Below are positions 36,641-49,136 of a DNA stretch of 64,000 nt, piece after piece. The stretch lies in the NCBI RefSeq assembly GCF_041146795.1, contig NC_135167.1, forward strand, positions 6,420,454-6,484,453. Reading direction: 5' to 3'. The stretch is from Maylandia zebra. Taxonomy: Eukaryota > Chordata > Actinopteri > Cichliformes > Cichlidae. The notes under the pieces are model-generated. The model was given only the letters and a program-made list of their open reading frames with translations. It ran no database searches and was not told the origin of the DNA. The translations under genes and the position numbers were made by a program. How positions within the stretch are numbered: position 1 is the first letter of the stretch; every line of letters starts with the position of its first letter.

Positions 36641-37762
36641 CCAAACCACTGCCTAGACAAAAGTTTGAGTATCTCAGAGGGAAGATTGGACTGTGTTCAG
36701 TTTAAAAGGGTTATCATATACTTAACATGCCTATACTATGCTTATGTTAAGATGGCGAGCATTTAACTGTAATGAAGAATAATAGTTTTGTCTAAGATTA
36801 ACACAGTACTTTTTTGTGTGAGTTCAAAACAAAAGAGAAAATGTTTATTTTCTAGTAACACTGTGATATAGGTGCATTTTTTTTTTTTTAAAGAAATAAG
36901 CAATGGCAGTCAAGTAAGTGAACTCCATGGTAAAATTAAGTGGGATTGTTGTAATAGTAATTTTACAATGTATGTTGAAGGGATATTACTGCCCTCTGTT
37001 GGCGTGTCTGTGCATTACATGCAATAAAAGGGGTTCCTTAAAAACATCAATGGCGGCCCACTACGATTATTTATACCATATGCGAAAGCACATCACATAC
37101 CAGAGGATATATGTGCACATTGTGTGATTTCAAAAATTAAAATAAAGTGCAGCAGCCTACAAGGAAGAGAGTAACCATGCTAAAAAATTGATATGCTCTT
37201 TCACTACTCAGGGATTCATGTTTGGACAGATGGCCACAGTGTCACAATTCTCTGGTTAACCTACCAATGATAAATCATCCATTTCACCAGAACAAAATTT
37301 TACTAATATTACATGACAATATTCACTGTAAGCTGTAACACCTGCAAACTGTAATTTTATGGCAAGCTAAAATATCAGTAAGTTGGACACCAAATCTACT
37401 CATAGCGTTATTTAAAAATGAAGGCTGTAAAAGCAATTCTCTCTCTCATACACACACATAACTCTCTAGACGAATAATATATGAATGTTTTAAGTCTGAC
37501 TGAATAAAACAAGTCTTGTAATACTTTTCTATGTTGAGCATTTGCATACTTTTGGCCAAGCTACTATTCAGTGAAGACGTGTCTCTAATCAGTTTTTATC
37601 ATTCTAAAATTGTATAAATTCTAGTTCTTCTAACGTGTTTCCTTTTTACGTTTTATGTTTTAATTCACTATTATTATTATTTCACACATTCCAAAACATT
37701 TTCGTTGTTAACTCCGACTGTTGCAAGCTTACGTGTAGGCAACCCCCCTGTTCTCAGAAGGG

Positions 37763-37764
<2 letters not shown>
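36641..37764. other. Gene-less stretch after the copia fragment
   Basis: AT-rich. The sequence straight after the RNase H stop (about 36641-36720) may include the remaining 3' end of the copia element, but no LTR could be paired. Nothing else recognised. Confidence 0.35.

Positions 37765-37827
<63 letters not shown>
37765..37827. repeat. CA microsatellite
   Basis: Pure CA run of about 31 repeats. Confidence 0.97.
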
Positions 37828-37828
<1 letters not shown>

Positions 37829-37918
37829 ATCCCTTTGCACTCCCTACATGAAACGTCCCTCTTCTTTAACATTTCGGCTAACCTGGCCTCTTCCACATCC
37901 GACGTATATCCCTGAATT

Positions 37919-39244
37919 ACGGTGGCCCCTAGAGACAAAGCATGTATAAACTCCAAAACACTTACAAATTCCAAATAGCACGCACAAACTCCTCAACACA
38001 TACAAAATCCAAGACACATGCAAACTCCAAAACACATGCAAAATCCAAAACACGTACAAAATCCAAGACACGTACAAGCTCCAAAACACATACAAAATCC
38101 AAAACACGTACAAAATACAAAACACGTGCAAAATCCAAAACACGTGCAAAATACAAAACACGTGCAAACTCCAAAACACGTGCAAACTCCAAAACACGTA
38201 CAAAATTCAAAACACGTACAAAATTCAAAACACATGCAAAATCCAAAACACATGCAAAATCCAAAACACGTACAAAATCCAAAACACGTGCAAAATTCAA
38301 AACACGTACAAAATTCAAAACACGTGCAAACTCCAAAACACATGCAAAATCCAAAACACGTACAAAATTCAAAACACATGCAAACTCCAAAACACATACA
38401 AAATCCAAAACACGTGCAAAATCCAAAACACGTGCAAAATCCAAAACACGTGCAAAATACAAAACACGTGCAAACTCCAAAACACATACAAAATCCAAAA
38501 CACGTACAAAATCCAAAACACGTGCAAAATCCAAAACACGTACAAAATCCAAAACACATACAAAATCCAAAACACGTACAAAATCCAAAACACATGCAAA
38601 ATCCAAAACACATGCAAAATCCAAAACACGTACAAAATCCAAAACACGTGCAAAATTCAAAACACGTACAAAATTCAAAACACGTGCAAACTCCAAAACA
38701 CATGCAAAATCCAAAACACGTACAAAATTCAAAACACATGCAAACTCCAAAACACATACAAAATCCAAAACACGTGCAAAATCCAAAACACATGCAAAAT
38801 CCAAAACACATGCAAACTCCAAAACACATACAAAATCCAAAACACGTGCAAAATCCAAAACACGTGCAAAATCCAAAACACATACAAAATCCAAAACACG
38901 TGCAAAATCCAAAACACGTACAAAATTCAAAACACGTGCAAACTCCAAAACACGTACAAAATTCAAAACACGTGCAAACTCCAAAACACGTACAAAATTC
39001 AAAACACGTACAAAATTCAAAACACATGCAAACTCCAAAACACATACAAAATCCAAAACACATGCAAAATCCAAAACACATGCAAAATCCAAAACACATG
39101 CAAAATACAAAACACGTACAAAATCCAAAACACGTACAAAATCCAAAACACGTGCAAAATCCAAAACACGTACAAAATTCAAAACACATGCAAACTCCAA
39201 ATCACAACGGAAGTGCTCCAGGACGCTAGGGGCAGTGTTGAGCT
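37919..39244 (+). mobile_element. Minisatellite-bearing DNA element, plus orientation
   Basis: Starts ACGGTGGCCCCTAGAGAC and ends GGACGCTAGGGGCAGTG...AGCT. The two ends are imperfect inverted repeats around a CCCCTAG core. The interior, about 37945-39200, is a tandem array of an 18-base unit of the form CAAAATCCAAAACACGTA, about 70 copies. Variants are mainly TCC/TTC/TAC and CACGTG/CACGTA/CACATG/CACATA. Long frames on both strands are by-products of a stop-free 18-base unit, so no protein is called. An inverted relative lies at 42022-42999. Confidence 0.82.
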
Positions 39245-39779
39245 CGATTTGTAAAATAAACGGCAAGTTTGTTGCAAACACATGGGCTCTAGTCTCCGTT
39301 GCGCTTCCCAGGTTGCCTAGCAACTATGATACTAACAGCTGGAAACGTGTCATACAACTTTTTTTGACAGAAATGAAGGAGAACATATTTTTTTTCATTT
39401 GTTTGTTTGTTTCTACAAGAGCTTTGTGTGATTTGATAAGTATCTGAGGCTGAGACCACAGGACAGTAAAACATGATTTTTGGGCTTCATTTCTGTACTG
39501 AACAGTCATTTAAGATTAGCTAGTAAATAACAATTAGCTAATGTTGTTCATGAGACTAAAGTCATATCACTTTGGTAATGTAAATATAATATGGACAATA
39601 TTATGGTTATTATATTAGTCATTATTAGGTATTACAGCAGTGAACATGAACTCTTTGTCAAATACTGAGCTTCAGTACAGATTCAAGTTGCAGTTATTTA
39701 CATGTCTTACCACCTTAAATCTTCACTCAAAGACAAGTATATAGGAATGACTGCCAAATTTATTTGCCACTGAAGCCAA

Positions 39780-40100
39780 AGGATGGCATCTGAATAAAAC
39801 CTCTCTTGACATGCCTAGATGACATTAAAGCTTGGTTGGCTCTAAACTTTTTAAATTTGAATGAAAAGAAAACAGATTTGTTGGTGTTTGGACCCAGTGG
39901 CCCCTGTGAGTCCTCTTCTTTTCATTTGGAACCCCTGGAGGTTTATTTTAAACCTGTTGTTACTGCCCTTGGTTTTAAGTTGGACCAGTCCATTTTTATC
40001 ATTTAAGGCGACTGGCAAGAGTGAAATCGTTTCTTTCTAGGCAGCACTTTGAAACCGTGATCCATGCTTTTATTTCTTCCCCTGTGGACTACTGTAACGC
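39780..40100 (+). mobile_element. L2-like LINE fragment
   Basis: The plus frame from 39806 encodes CLDDIKAWLALNFLNLNEKK, the segment after the reverse-transcriptase catalytic box of L2-type LINEs, then a stop and further degraded matches (VDYCNALYVG type) to about 40090. Confidence 0.6.
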
Positions 40101-40289
40101 ACTTTATGTGGGGGTCAGTCAGTTGTTACTCTGACATCTGCAGCTGGTTCAAAATGTATATTGACAGTGCATATATAGGTGTATCATATATAAGAGACAA
40201 ATGTTGTTCCTTCAGTATGTTGGCATTACTAAATTTGGCTCAAATGCTTACATACATGTGTAAAAAGAAAATGTACAAGCTGTGAGCTG

Positions 40290-40450
40290 TTTCAAATCAA
40301 ATCACTTTTATTGTCACATCACATGTGCAGGTACATTGGTACAGCACATGTGAGTGAAATTCTTGTGTGCGAGCTTCACAAGCAACAGAGTTGTGCAAAA
40401 TACAATAATGTAAACAAGCAAAATACAAGAATGGCTACATCTGAAACTAA
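40290..40450. repeat. Teleost interspersed repeat
   Basis: The phrases 'aaatcaaatcacttttattg' and 'gtgagtgaaattcttgtgtg' with 'cgagcttcacaagcaacag' recur widely in teleost genomes. The family name is not certain. Confidence 0.45.
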
Positions 40451-42021
40451 TAAATATATGTACAATATATAATAGTATATATATGTTTCTGATAAAATGA
40501 AGAGTAGACTGATGTATTAAATATTCCTTTATTGGGTGAGAAAATCAGACCATGTCATAACTGCTTTAAGTCATACAGAATAGATATCAGAGCTTTAAAC
40601 AGGCTGACGTCTGCTAAATGGGTCAAACTGGGCAGAAAGTATACAAACACATAACATCCTTATAGAATATGATGTAACACTATAGATCAACTTACCTCAG
40701 AATATATAAAGCATATAAACAATTACAGCAATATGATGCAACAAACACAGCAGTGCTACTGATCCAAAATACTCAAAGCTTCATAGAACTGAAACAAACA
40801 TTTATTTTTAGTTCCATTCTGCTGCTGATACAGACTTTAGGTTTCTGAACATTAAACTTGTTGCTGCCTTTCATAGTGCGTAACTTGAAGGCCCTGAGTA
40901 CTTTCTCCCACACTGGAAACACTGGAATGATAAAATTATTTGAACATTACCTAATAAGACTGATTCAGGACAGACAATTAGTTATTTTAAACTTTTCTAG
41001 CAGTCCTTCACAAACAGGGAACAGTCTGTCTATTCTCTCCATCTGTCAGCTGCTGCTGGCTCTTCCTCCTCCTCTTCCTCACATACTGCTGAGATTGTCC
41101 TGGTGGATCATCAGGGGTGCAAAGCCTCACAGATGATGTAATGCAGTGGGTCCCTCAGTCTGTTCTCACTCTGGACACTTGCAGGTGTCACACATAGAAA
41201 TCAAATGTGTGATAAGCTGCAGGATTCAAACACAAGTGTGACTTATAAATACATGTTCATACTTTTATTCCACAATCAGAGAGAAAGAAACAGAGAGAGA
41301 GTGCAGGACAGACAGACAGGTGACAGTCTCAGGTGTACACACTGCTACAAAACAGCACCAGAGAAGGAGGATTTAGTGTTTGTGTCATTACGAGTGCTAA
41401 ACAAGAAGAGTTCCCAGATGGTACAGTGGACACATGTGTGACTCCTGTGATTAAAGCATCTTTCTTTCAGCTTAAGGAGTGAACCGTCAGCTGACTGACA
41501 TGACTGACTTTAATTACGCATAAAATCATCACATTCTCTGTAAGATTAAAGTCAGCTATTGAACGGCGAATATTTTGAAGTGAAGGCTTTAAAACCAAGT
41601 TAGTACAAACGTCGCTAATGTCACATAACTTTCCCGACATGTTGCCAACAGTAATGTTTTAATGTTCTTCATTATAAAAACATTTGCGCATAAATAAGTG
41701 ACATAATATTCAGTACTTACTTCTGGAAGTTTACTCTTCGTCCGCTCCGCTTCCGCCGTTTTTTTTCGGCAAAATTATCCAAACCACCGCCGCGCTATGA
41801 AGTCTGGGATATGTTGGGCCATGAAGGCTACACAGACCCATCCTTAAAATTCAGGGAAATTAAGGAAGCATTTGAGGGCCGCATTTCGAGCAGCCTTGGA
41901 ATTGGGACAGTCTTTGTCGTGTCGCTGTGACATAATCGGCCTTAAAATGCGGCCTTTAAGGCTGCAGACCCCAAATCCGGTCATTGGTACTTCCTGGCTT
42001 GTGTAGTTACTAGGTAACAAA
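40451..42021. other. Spacer between the inverted minisatellite elements
   Basis: No protein gene recognised. A GC-rich patch at about 41721-41790 ends, on the minus strand, in a strong donor-like GTAAGT (41715-41720), so it could be a 5' UTR exon of an unseen minus-strand transcript. Nothing downstream supports this. Confidence 0.25.
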
Positions 42022-42999
42022 AGCTCAACACTGCCCCTAGCGTCCTGGAGCACTTCCGTTGTGTTTTGGATTTTGCATGTGTTTTGGAGTTTGCGCGTGT
42101 TTTGGGGTTTGCACGTGTTTTGGATTTTGCACGTGTTTTGTATTTTGCACGTGTTTTGTATTTTGCATGTGTTTTGGATTTTGCATGTGTTTTGGATTTT
42201 GCATGTGTTTTGGAGTTTGCGCGTGTTTTGGAGTTTGCACGTGTTTTGTATTTTGCACGTGTTTTGTATTTTGTACGTGTTTTGTATTTTGCATGTGTTT
42301 TGTATTTTGCACGTGTTTTGTATTTTGCATGTGTTTTGTATTTTGCATGTGTTTTGGAGTTTGCACGTGTTTTGTATTTTGTACGTGTTTTGGATTTTGC
42401 ACGCGTTTTGGATTTTGTACGTGTTTTGGATTTTGCACGCGTTTTGTATTTTGTACGTGTTTTGTATTTTGTACGTGTTTTGTATTTTGCATGTGTTTTG
42501 TATTTTGTAAGTGTTTTGGAGTTTGCACGTGTTTTGTATTTTGCACGTGTTTTGTATATTGTACGTGTTTTGTATTTTGTACGTGTTTTGTATTTTGCAT
42601 GTGTTTTGTATTTTGTACGTGTTTTGGAGTTTGCATATGTTTTGGATTTTGTACGTGTTTTGGAGTTTGCACGTGTTTTGGATTTTGTAAGTGCTTTGGA
42701 GTTTGCATGTGTTTTGTATTTTGTACGTGTTTTGTCTTTTGCATGTGTTTTTTATTTTGTAAGTGTTTTGGAGTTTGCACGTGTTTTGGATTTTGTAAGT
42801 GCTTTGGAGTTTGCACGTGTTTTGTATTTTTTACGTGTTTTGGATTTTGCATGTGTTTTGTATTTTGTACGTGTTTTGTCTTTTGCATGTGTTTTTTATT
42901 TTGTGTTTTGGAGCTTGCATGTGTTTTGGATTTTGCACGTGTTTTGGATTTTGTAAGTGTTTTGGAGTTTGTACGTGCTTTGTCTCTAGGGGCCACCGT
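42022..42999 (-). mobile_element. Minisatellite-bearing DNA element, minus orientation
   Basis: Inverted relative of 37919-39244. It begins AGCTCAACACTGCCCCTAG and ends CTCTAGGGGCCACCGT. The interior at about 42058-42975 is the reverse complement of the same 18-base unit (GTGTTTTGGATTTTGCAC type), about 50 copies, with more TAT and GAG variants than the other copy. Frames within it are not called as genes. Confidence 0.82.
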
Positions 43000-43507
43000 A
43001 CTGAATCGCTAATTCTACCTCCTCCCCCGGCCCGCACGAGCTGCGGCAGCAGAACTTGTGGTGACAAACATATCAGTAAGTTTTGCACATTTTGCTGCGT
43101 TCACTCGAAGGCTTTCCCCCCTTTTTTTCTCGGAATTTTCTGCACCCCCATTGCGTTTTATTTTTTTGTTGTTGTTTTTTTTTTTAATTTGTCCATTTGT
43201 CCAAATGCCACTCCTCTCCAACTCCGGCCAGCTCAAATTGATGGACGATCTGATTTCCTCGTGTCAGCATTGTTCCCACATCATCATAATTAATGTTGTT
43301 CCAGGTTCAACATTGCAAGTGACCAATCACCTTCTTGTGACGTCATTCCTTTGCGACTTCGAAATACCCGCCTTCGAGTATTTCGAAATACAAGTGAAGA
43401 AGCGAAAAACCGCCGCCTGTCCGCCGAATTTGAAGTCAATTCGCCTGTCCGCCGAATTTGAAGTCAATTTAGGATACTTTCCTTTAATAAACGGTAAGCA
43501 TTATACA
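43000..43507 (+). promoter_or_regulatory. Promoter-like region and possible 5' UTR exon upstream of the MULE
   Basis: GC-rich sequence with a CCAAT motif at 43323-43327 and a perfect CRE (TGACGTCA) at 43338-43345, followed by a 28-base direct repeat. A donor-like ACGGTAAG at 43491-43498 could splice to the acceptor just before the transposase ATG (44081). This is inference from motifs only. If true, the first exon of the transposase lies outside the inverted repeat seen at 43508. Confidence 0.35.
43414..43469. repeat. 28-base tandem duplication
   Basis: Two exact adjacent copies of a 28-base unit beginning cgcctgtccgccg. Confidence 0.95.
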
Positions 43508-43893
43508 TATGTTCCTCACTTGGCTTGCTGTTTGTTTGCTAGTGATAGGCTACTTGACAACAGCATTAGCTAACCAGTGTTCTCTAGACCAGCGTTCCCC
43601 AACTTTTTGGGTTGGGTCAGGCAAAATTGCAGTAGCTTCCCTGATCATTTTACAAACATAAGTGAAGAGAATCTGGACTAAAAGGCCTAGACTTATGGTT
43701 GTGTGCTGAATCTATGAATCAAACTATCACCTGGAAACATAATTAACTGGTCCATAGCTGTGAAACTGGACATGAGTTCTTGATTCTATGGAGATTAACA
43801 GTAATCCAGAAATTTACAAATTTGTCCCAGGGACATCGCGTAGATGTTGTCCCTGGGACATCGCGTAGATGTTGTCCCTGGGACATCATGTTA
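43508..43893 (+). repeat. MULE left terminal inverted repeat
   Basis: Inverse of the right end. Its inner part (43821-43892) has three copies of a TGTCCC-A/T-GGGACA palindrome spaced by about 25 bases (tcgcgtagatgttgtccc). Confidence 0.85.
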
Positions 43894-44083
43894 AAGTTGC
43901 CAGAGACATACCATATGAAAGTTTAGCTTCTTTTAGCCCCTGTTTGTTTTATATTATTTTATATATATATATTTTTTTAATATTATATTTAATATTTACA
44001 TTGTATTGCAAAAACCCCCAAAACAAGTTAAAATGAATTAATGAATATTAACTAATTAAACCTTCGTTATTTTTCCACCAGAA

Positions 44084-47000
44084 ATGGACGACATAATTAG
44101 AAGAAGTGTTCTGAATGATGAAAAAAAAAGAACTGGAAAAGACACACAACTTTGTGTGCATGTGTCACAATGCCAGGAGGACCCATTCATTGTTGTGTTA
44201 GAAAAATTGAACTCATTAACCCTTCATGGACATTATAAATGTTTAAATGTTGCCTCAGGTAAAGACAGGAAAAGAGATTATTACAAATTCAACTGCATCA
44301 GAGCTGGGGAAAAAAGTCGAAACAGCTACAGAGCAGTGGGCTGTAAGGCCTATGTTTCATTTAAAGTACTCAAATGTTGGAAAGACCACACAGTCATCGT
44401 GCAGCGTACATATGATAAGCATGATGGGCATGATCCTTCGGACCCAAAAGACGCACATTTCAACAATATTTCCAGTGATTTGAGGAGGAAGATTGAGGAA
44501 CTGCTTTCCCTTGGAACTAAGCCAGCCATCATACTAACCGAATGTCATAAATGGGCCAAAGAACATGGACACAGAGATCTTCACAACAGAGAGCATTTTG
44601 TCACACCACGTGACATTGACAGTGTTAGAACCTGCATGATGAGGAAGAAGCACTTTAACTGTGGAGACAGTCAATGTGTACATACCTTACTTAATGGAAA
44701 ACATCAAGAACATGTTCTCTTCTATCAACCATACACATCTGACCAAGAACTAAGGATTGTTTTGCAGACACCTGTAATGAAATCAAACATGGAGAACTAT
44801 GCAAAACAGTTAGTATTTGTTGACACCACGCACTGCGTTAACCAGTATTCCTTTCCCTTATTCACACTTGTTGTAAGAGATGATCATGGGCATGGAGTCC
44901 CTGTGGCCTATGCTATTGTCAGCAACGAAAGTCAGAAAACCCTGGAAACTGTTCTTGGAATAGTTTGTGAGCATTTCCCAACTTCCCCGAGGTAAATAAT
45001 ACATTGACAGCTATTAATTTTGAAATAATTCCTTTTCAAAAAAGTTATAACATGCCAGAATCTAATGCTATAGCTGCAGCATGGGCTGCAAAAAACTTTC
45101 CTTTCCAGTTGTTAAAGTTATTCCTATAGGCTGTATGCAGTATTTTATATATCTACTTGTGAGTTGAAATGTTTAATTTGGCATTGAAGTGGTGCTTTGA
45201 GATAGCAAAAACATTTTCATACTGTTTAATCTCATTTAGTGTTTTCTTTTTTTCTGTAGAGCATTTATGGTTGACAAAGACTTTGCGGAAATAAATGCTT
45301 TGCAGAAGGTTTTTCCAGAGTCAGCTATCCTTCTATGCTGGTACCATGTCTTGCAGGTAAACCACATTGTTTTCTTTTCACGTTGTCTAAGATGCACCTG
45401 AAACACATTTTTACAACAGGGTCCTGTTGTTATGATTTGCCTCATTGTGATATTCACCTACTCAGGTTAATGAATATAAAGGGATAAAATGTTGAGTGAC
45501 TATGTCCATCCATTTAAGACCACAGTGCACTCATCTTCTGGTGGCTGCTTCCCAAAGCTCTTTTTGACATTTAAAAATATGTTTGCCTGGTTGATTTCTG
45601 TAATGCACAGGTCCTCTTGTCCAGTGAGTGACAAAGTTATTTTTGGACGTCAGCTTTCTTTTATGCTTTTTGTACAGCTGCTCCTCTGTCTCTCTCTCCA
45701 GATTAACTTTTTTTCTCTTACATTCACAGGCTGTTAATCGATGGCTTTCAAAATCAGAGTCCGGGGTCCATGGGCTTTCTAACACCCAAAAGAGAAATGA
45801 AATCATTTCTTTCTTTTGTAAGCTGAAAGCTTGCACATCTGTAAGTGTAATTTGTCTATTTCACATTTTGATTTCTTGATTACACTAAGAGCATAATAAC
45901 TTTCAGTTGCTAAAAAAAGTTACAGAGAGATACAAAATAGATTTTTGAAACAATTTCTAAAACTGGCTTCTTATCTTGCTTATCAAAACAAGTACTTAAG
46001 CTGTGCAGAACATCATTGTGTCACCCACTGTGCAGTAGAACTTGTGAGTGGGATTCTTTCACAGACAGATGCTGAAACCAAATATGCTTATAGGTTTAGT
46101 GTTCCTTCTTAGCCATTGTAAGGGAAGAAATAATTGCTTCTTAATACAAAAACACGACATATTATTAATAACTTAAAATTCTTAATGTTATTCAATAAAA
46201 GGAAAAGGGCTTCAATACATAATATTAAAGATTTCAATAGGTCTGTTAAATGGATTGAAATATATTCTGTTGCATCCAATTCTCTTAGGAGGACGACTTT
46301 AAAGCCACATCAGCAGAGTTCTGCCAGACATTTAAGCAATACCCTTTGGTGTGCCAGTATTTTCAGAAGCACTGGGAAGGCATTGGCCACATGTGGTGTG
46401 ACTACGGCCGTCGCTTCAGTCACGCTCGTTCTGAAACAAACAATGTGATTGAAAGGTATGATTTATTATTTTGACCTCATTCAATTGTATTGCTGAAAAA
46501 AAGATATTATGCTTTAATCCAAGAGGCTAAACTGAGTAGGTTCGTCATGTCATTGCCAGAACAGGTTTTAGGCAAATCCTTTAAATTCTAGCAGCGTTTT
46601 TAATGTTATCACAACAAAAAACAGAGTAGGTGGATTTGCCTAAATCAGCTAAACCGGCACAGAGCATTCCTTTATAAAAGACGTGTGCAATAGGTATTCC
46701 AATTTTTTAAAAAATAATACAGTCTTGATTAAAACTTTAAATTCCTTCAATTACAGTTACTAATCATTTCAAATAACTGTTTTTCAGATTTTTCCACCGC
46801 CTGAAATACCAGTTTTTATCTGGCTACAAGAATAGGCGTCTGGATGATCTGATTGAAGTGCTCCTAGGGAAGGCCGACGACTACTTCTCAGTCATAAAAA
46901 CCCTGCAAGATGTGGGCCGCATGAAAAACAGGTTTGCTGACACCTTGTCTCAAGTTTCAGACTCTGCTTCAAGACTGATGGAAAGTGGTTGGGCTCTTAA

Positions 47001-47825
47001 AATTACAGTCAAGAACAGCCATGGAGTTAATGCATATCAAGTCCCATCTGAGTCAAGAGAAGACATGGTGTATGATGTCTGCCCTGTTGAGTCCTACTGC
47101 AACTGTACATATGGCTTACGAGGACTTCTTTGCAAGCATCTAGTGTTACTTGCAAAATTAGCAGAGGCTGACAATGACATCTATCCAAACATGGAAACAG
47201 ATCTTGGCAAGAATTGCAGTGAAAGAAAGGCATTACTTTGTACACTGTGAGGACTTGAAAGTGATAAAAATGCCAAGTTTGTTTGGAAATCTGTGTTTTT
47301 TTGCATCGGCTGAAACACTTCAGTGCACTTGTTGTACGTTCTCTCACTATAACACATGTGCTTGCCTGAAGGTGGCTTGTAGCCATTTTAAACAAATGAA
47401 AAACTCTCTGAAAAGTCCTCTATCAACTTTGAATGACACTCCTGTAGTTGAAAGCACAGACAAAAAATGCACAGAAGATGCAGTTGGAAAACTAAATGCT
47501 GTTTTAGACACAGTTAAACAGTGGGCATTCATTCCAGAGGGTATTACTGCAATGATAGATGAACTGCATACAAATGTCTTAAAAACAAAACAAGTAGGCA
47601 AAAGTATATGCCAGTACGAAATAAAGATGACAGATAATGCACGCAAAATTAGGCCATTGTATTCTAGCAAGAAATGTTCGGCCAGCATCGACATTCCAAC
47701 AGTCTGAAAATGAATGTGAACAGTCGATAACCACTGAAAGAGAGACATCCTCTGGAGAAAATGAAAACCTTTTGGAATACAAAACAAAAAAGAGAAGAGT
47801 TAAAGCTAAGTATATGCACAAGTAG
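44084..47825 (+). pseudogene. MULE transposase gene, frameshifted near the 3' end
   Basis: Exons: 44084-44991, 45260-45356, 45730-45840, 46289-46455 and 46788 onward, all in phase. Exon 1 carries an N-terminal zinc-binding DNA-recognition region (about residues 68-115: FNCIRAG, GCKAYVSFK, YDKHDGHDP) and the first catalytic Asp (FVDTTHCVNQYSFPLF). Exon 2 has VDKDFAEI and CWYHVLQ, and exon 4 the Glu (ARSETNNVIER). Exon 5 encodes a SWIM zinc finger (YCNCTYGLRGLLCKHL). The frame then shifts by about 47200. A second Cys-rich block (LQCTCCTFSHYNTCACLK) follows to about 47660, where it shifts again to a basic tail (KTKKRRVKAK). An intron was tested but did not restore phase. A polyA signal lies at 48069-48074. 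Confidence 0.82.
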
Positions 47826-48068
47826 ACTTTTGTGTGACATTTCAAAGGGACTGCATCCATTACTTCTGTTTATTGAAACCTAAAGCTGAATAGCTGTCTT
47901 AACTTTCTGCCAAGGAACAGATGAAAAGAAATTGTTTGGTCTCTCAAGCAGTTGTTATTTATGTGTGTTATTCATTACTTTGGCTTGGTTGCTGTTTTTG
48001 ATACAAATTCATCTGTGCCCATTGTAATATTTTCATATGTTACTATTTTTATATTGCTATGCATTATA

Positions 48069-48074
48069 AATAAA
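48069..48074 (+). terminator. Polyadenylation signal of the MULE transposase
   Basis: AATAAA about 245 bases after the last coding frame on the plus strand. Confidence 0.55.
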
Positions 48075-48844
48075 GGATTACTTATTACTATTAAAGGTCT
48101 GCATTTGTAATTGTTGGTATTATTTATAAAATATGCGCTCTTAAGTTTTTTGCTCCATAAAACGATACCTGTCACTTTTTGGACATAGAGTATCAGCTGT
48201 TGAGAATCCTGGCTCATACAAAATAGAAGTAAAAGGTTTCAACATCCAGCCTTTTTATGATTAAATACAAAGTGTAATAACAGAGTTATTGGGGTGTGAT
48301 TTTGTTAATAGTTAGTCTTAAGTATAAGTTTAATAGTAATGAGTAAGAAAATATAGCCAGAATAATGGAATGAGACTAACACCTGACCTCACACTGAGAT
48401 GAAGTGGCATGTTTGTGCTAATGCTGACATTGGGGCTCAGAGTTCCTCTGTGTGTATATATTTGTGAACGTTAACTTGGCTAATGTCCAAGGGTTTGACT
48501 GCTTTCCTGTTGGATTGTATCACAAAGAACAGGGATAAGAGCACCAGTGGCCGTGCACACCCTCATCTCTCTCCTTCACCCGATCATTAGTGTTGGAAAC
48601 CGGCATTAGCTCAGAGTAGATTAGACTTCAGTATAGTGCAAGTGATTTGATTTTATGATTATTTGATTCAGTTTTTTCTGTGTTCAAGCTCAATTACTTT
48701 AATAAAATATGTTGAGTTCAAACAAATAAATAAACAAATAAACTGTGGACATTACCCTTTTAAACCTTTCTGAAACAAGACAGGTAAAAACCAGTGTATA
48801 AAAGTTTACATAGGTATAAATAGCTCTAACACTTTACTCCAGCC

Positions 48845-49132
48845 TGGCGTCCACACATGTGGACATCACATTTTGGGTTATTTAGACCAAAATACTAAAT
48901 CTTGATCAACAAGTGCCTGATATACAGTTATGAGGACATTATACTGCAACTGTTCCATCAAAATTTCAAATTAATGTCCTCATATGTGGCTCTCATTTTT
49001 CTCAGAAACAAAAATTAGGTAAAAAAAACAAAACCTGGTAATTCTTTTTTTACATTCATCGGGTTCCAATCGGCCCAAATATCAAAGAGAAATTAAAAAT
49101 GCATGCCATGGAAGATTTCGGGTCTTAGGGGG
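48845..49132. mobile_element. piggyBac-like MITE, second copy
   Basis: Inverted relative of the outer element at 17071-18635. It shares 'ctggcgtccacacatgtgg', 'gacatcacattttgggttat' and 'atatcaaagagaaattaaaa' and ends at a TTAA (49133-49136) after gggtcttaggggg. The left TTAA is not conserved. It lies between the two convergent MULE genes. Confidence 0.65.
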
Positions 49133-49136
49133 TTAA

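Noticed and set aside
37945-39200. CRISPR-like array
   Set aside because: Tandem 18-base units without spacers in a vertebrate genome: a minisatellite.
37942-39447. 501-, 453-, 403- and 398-codon frames on both strands over the 18-base array
   Set aside because: The repeat unit is stop-free in all six frames and its length is a multiple of three. Open frames follow automatically and do not indicate a protein.
42037-43012. 319- and 317-codon frames over the second array
   Set aside because: Same explanation; there is no codon bias or domain beyond the repeat.
47246-47322. A short intron that might repair the MULE transposase frame
   Set aside because: GT and AG are present, but joining them gives the wrong phase and an early stop.
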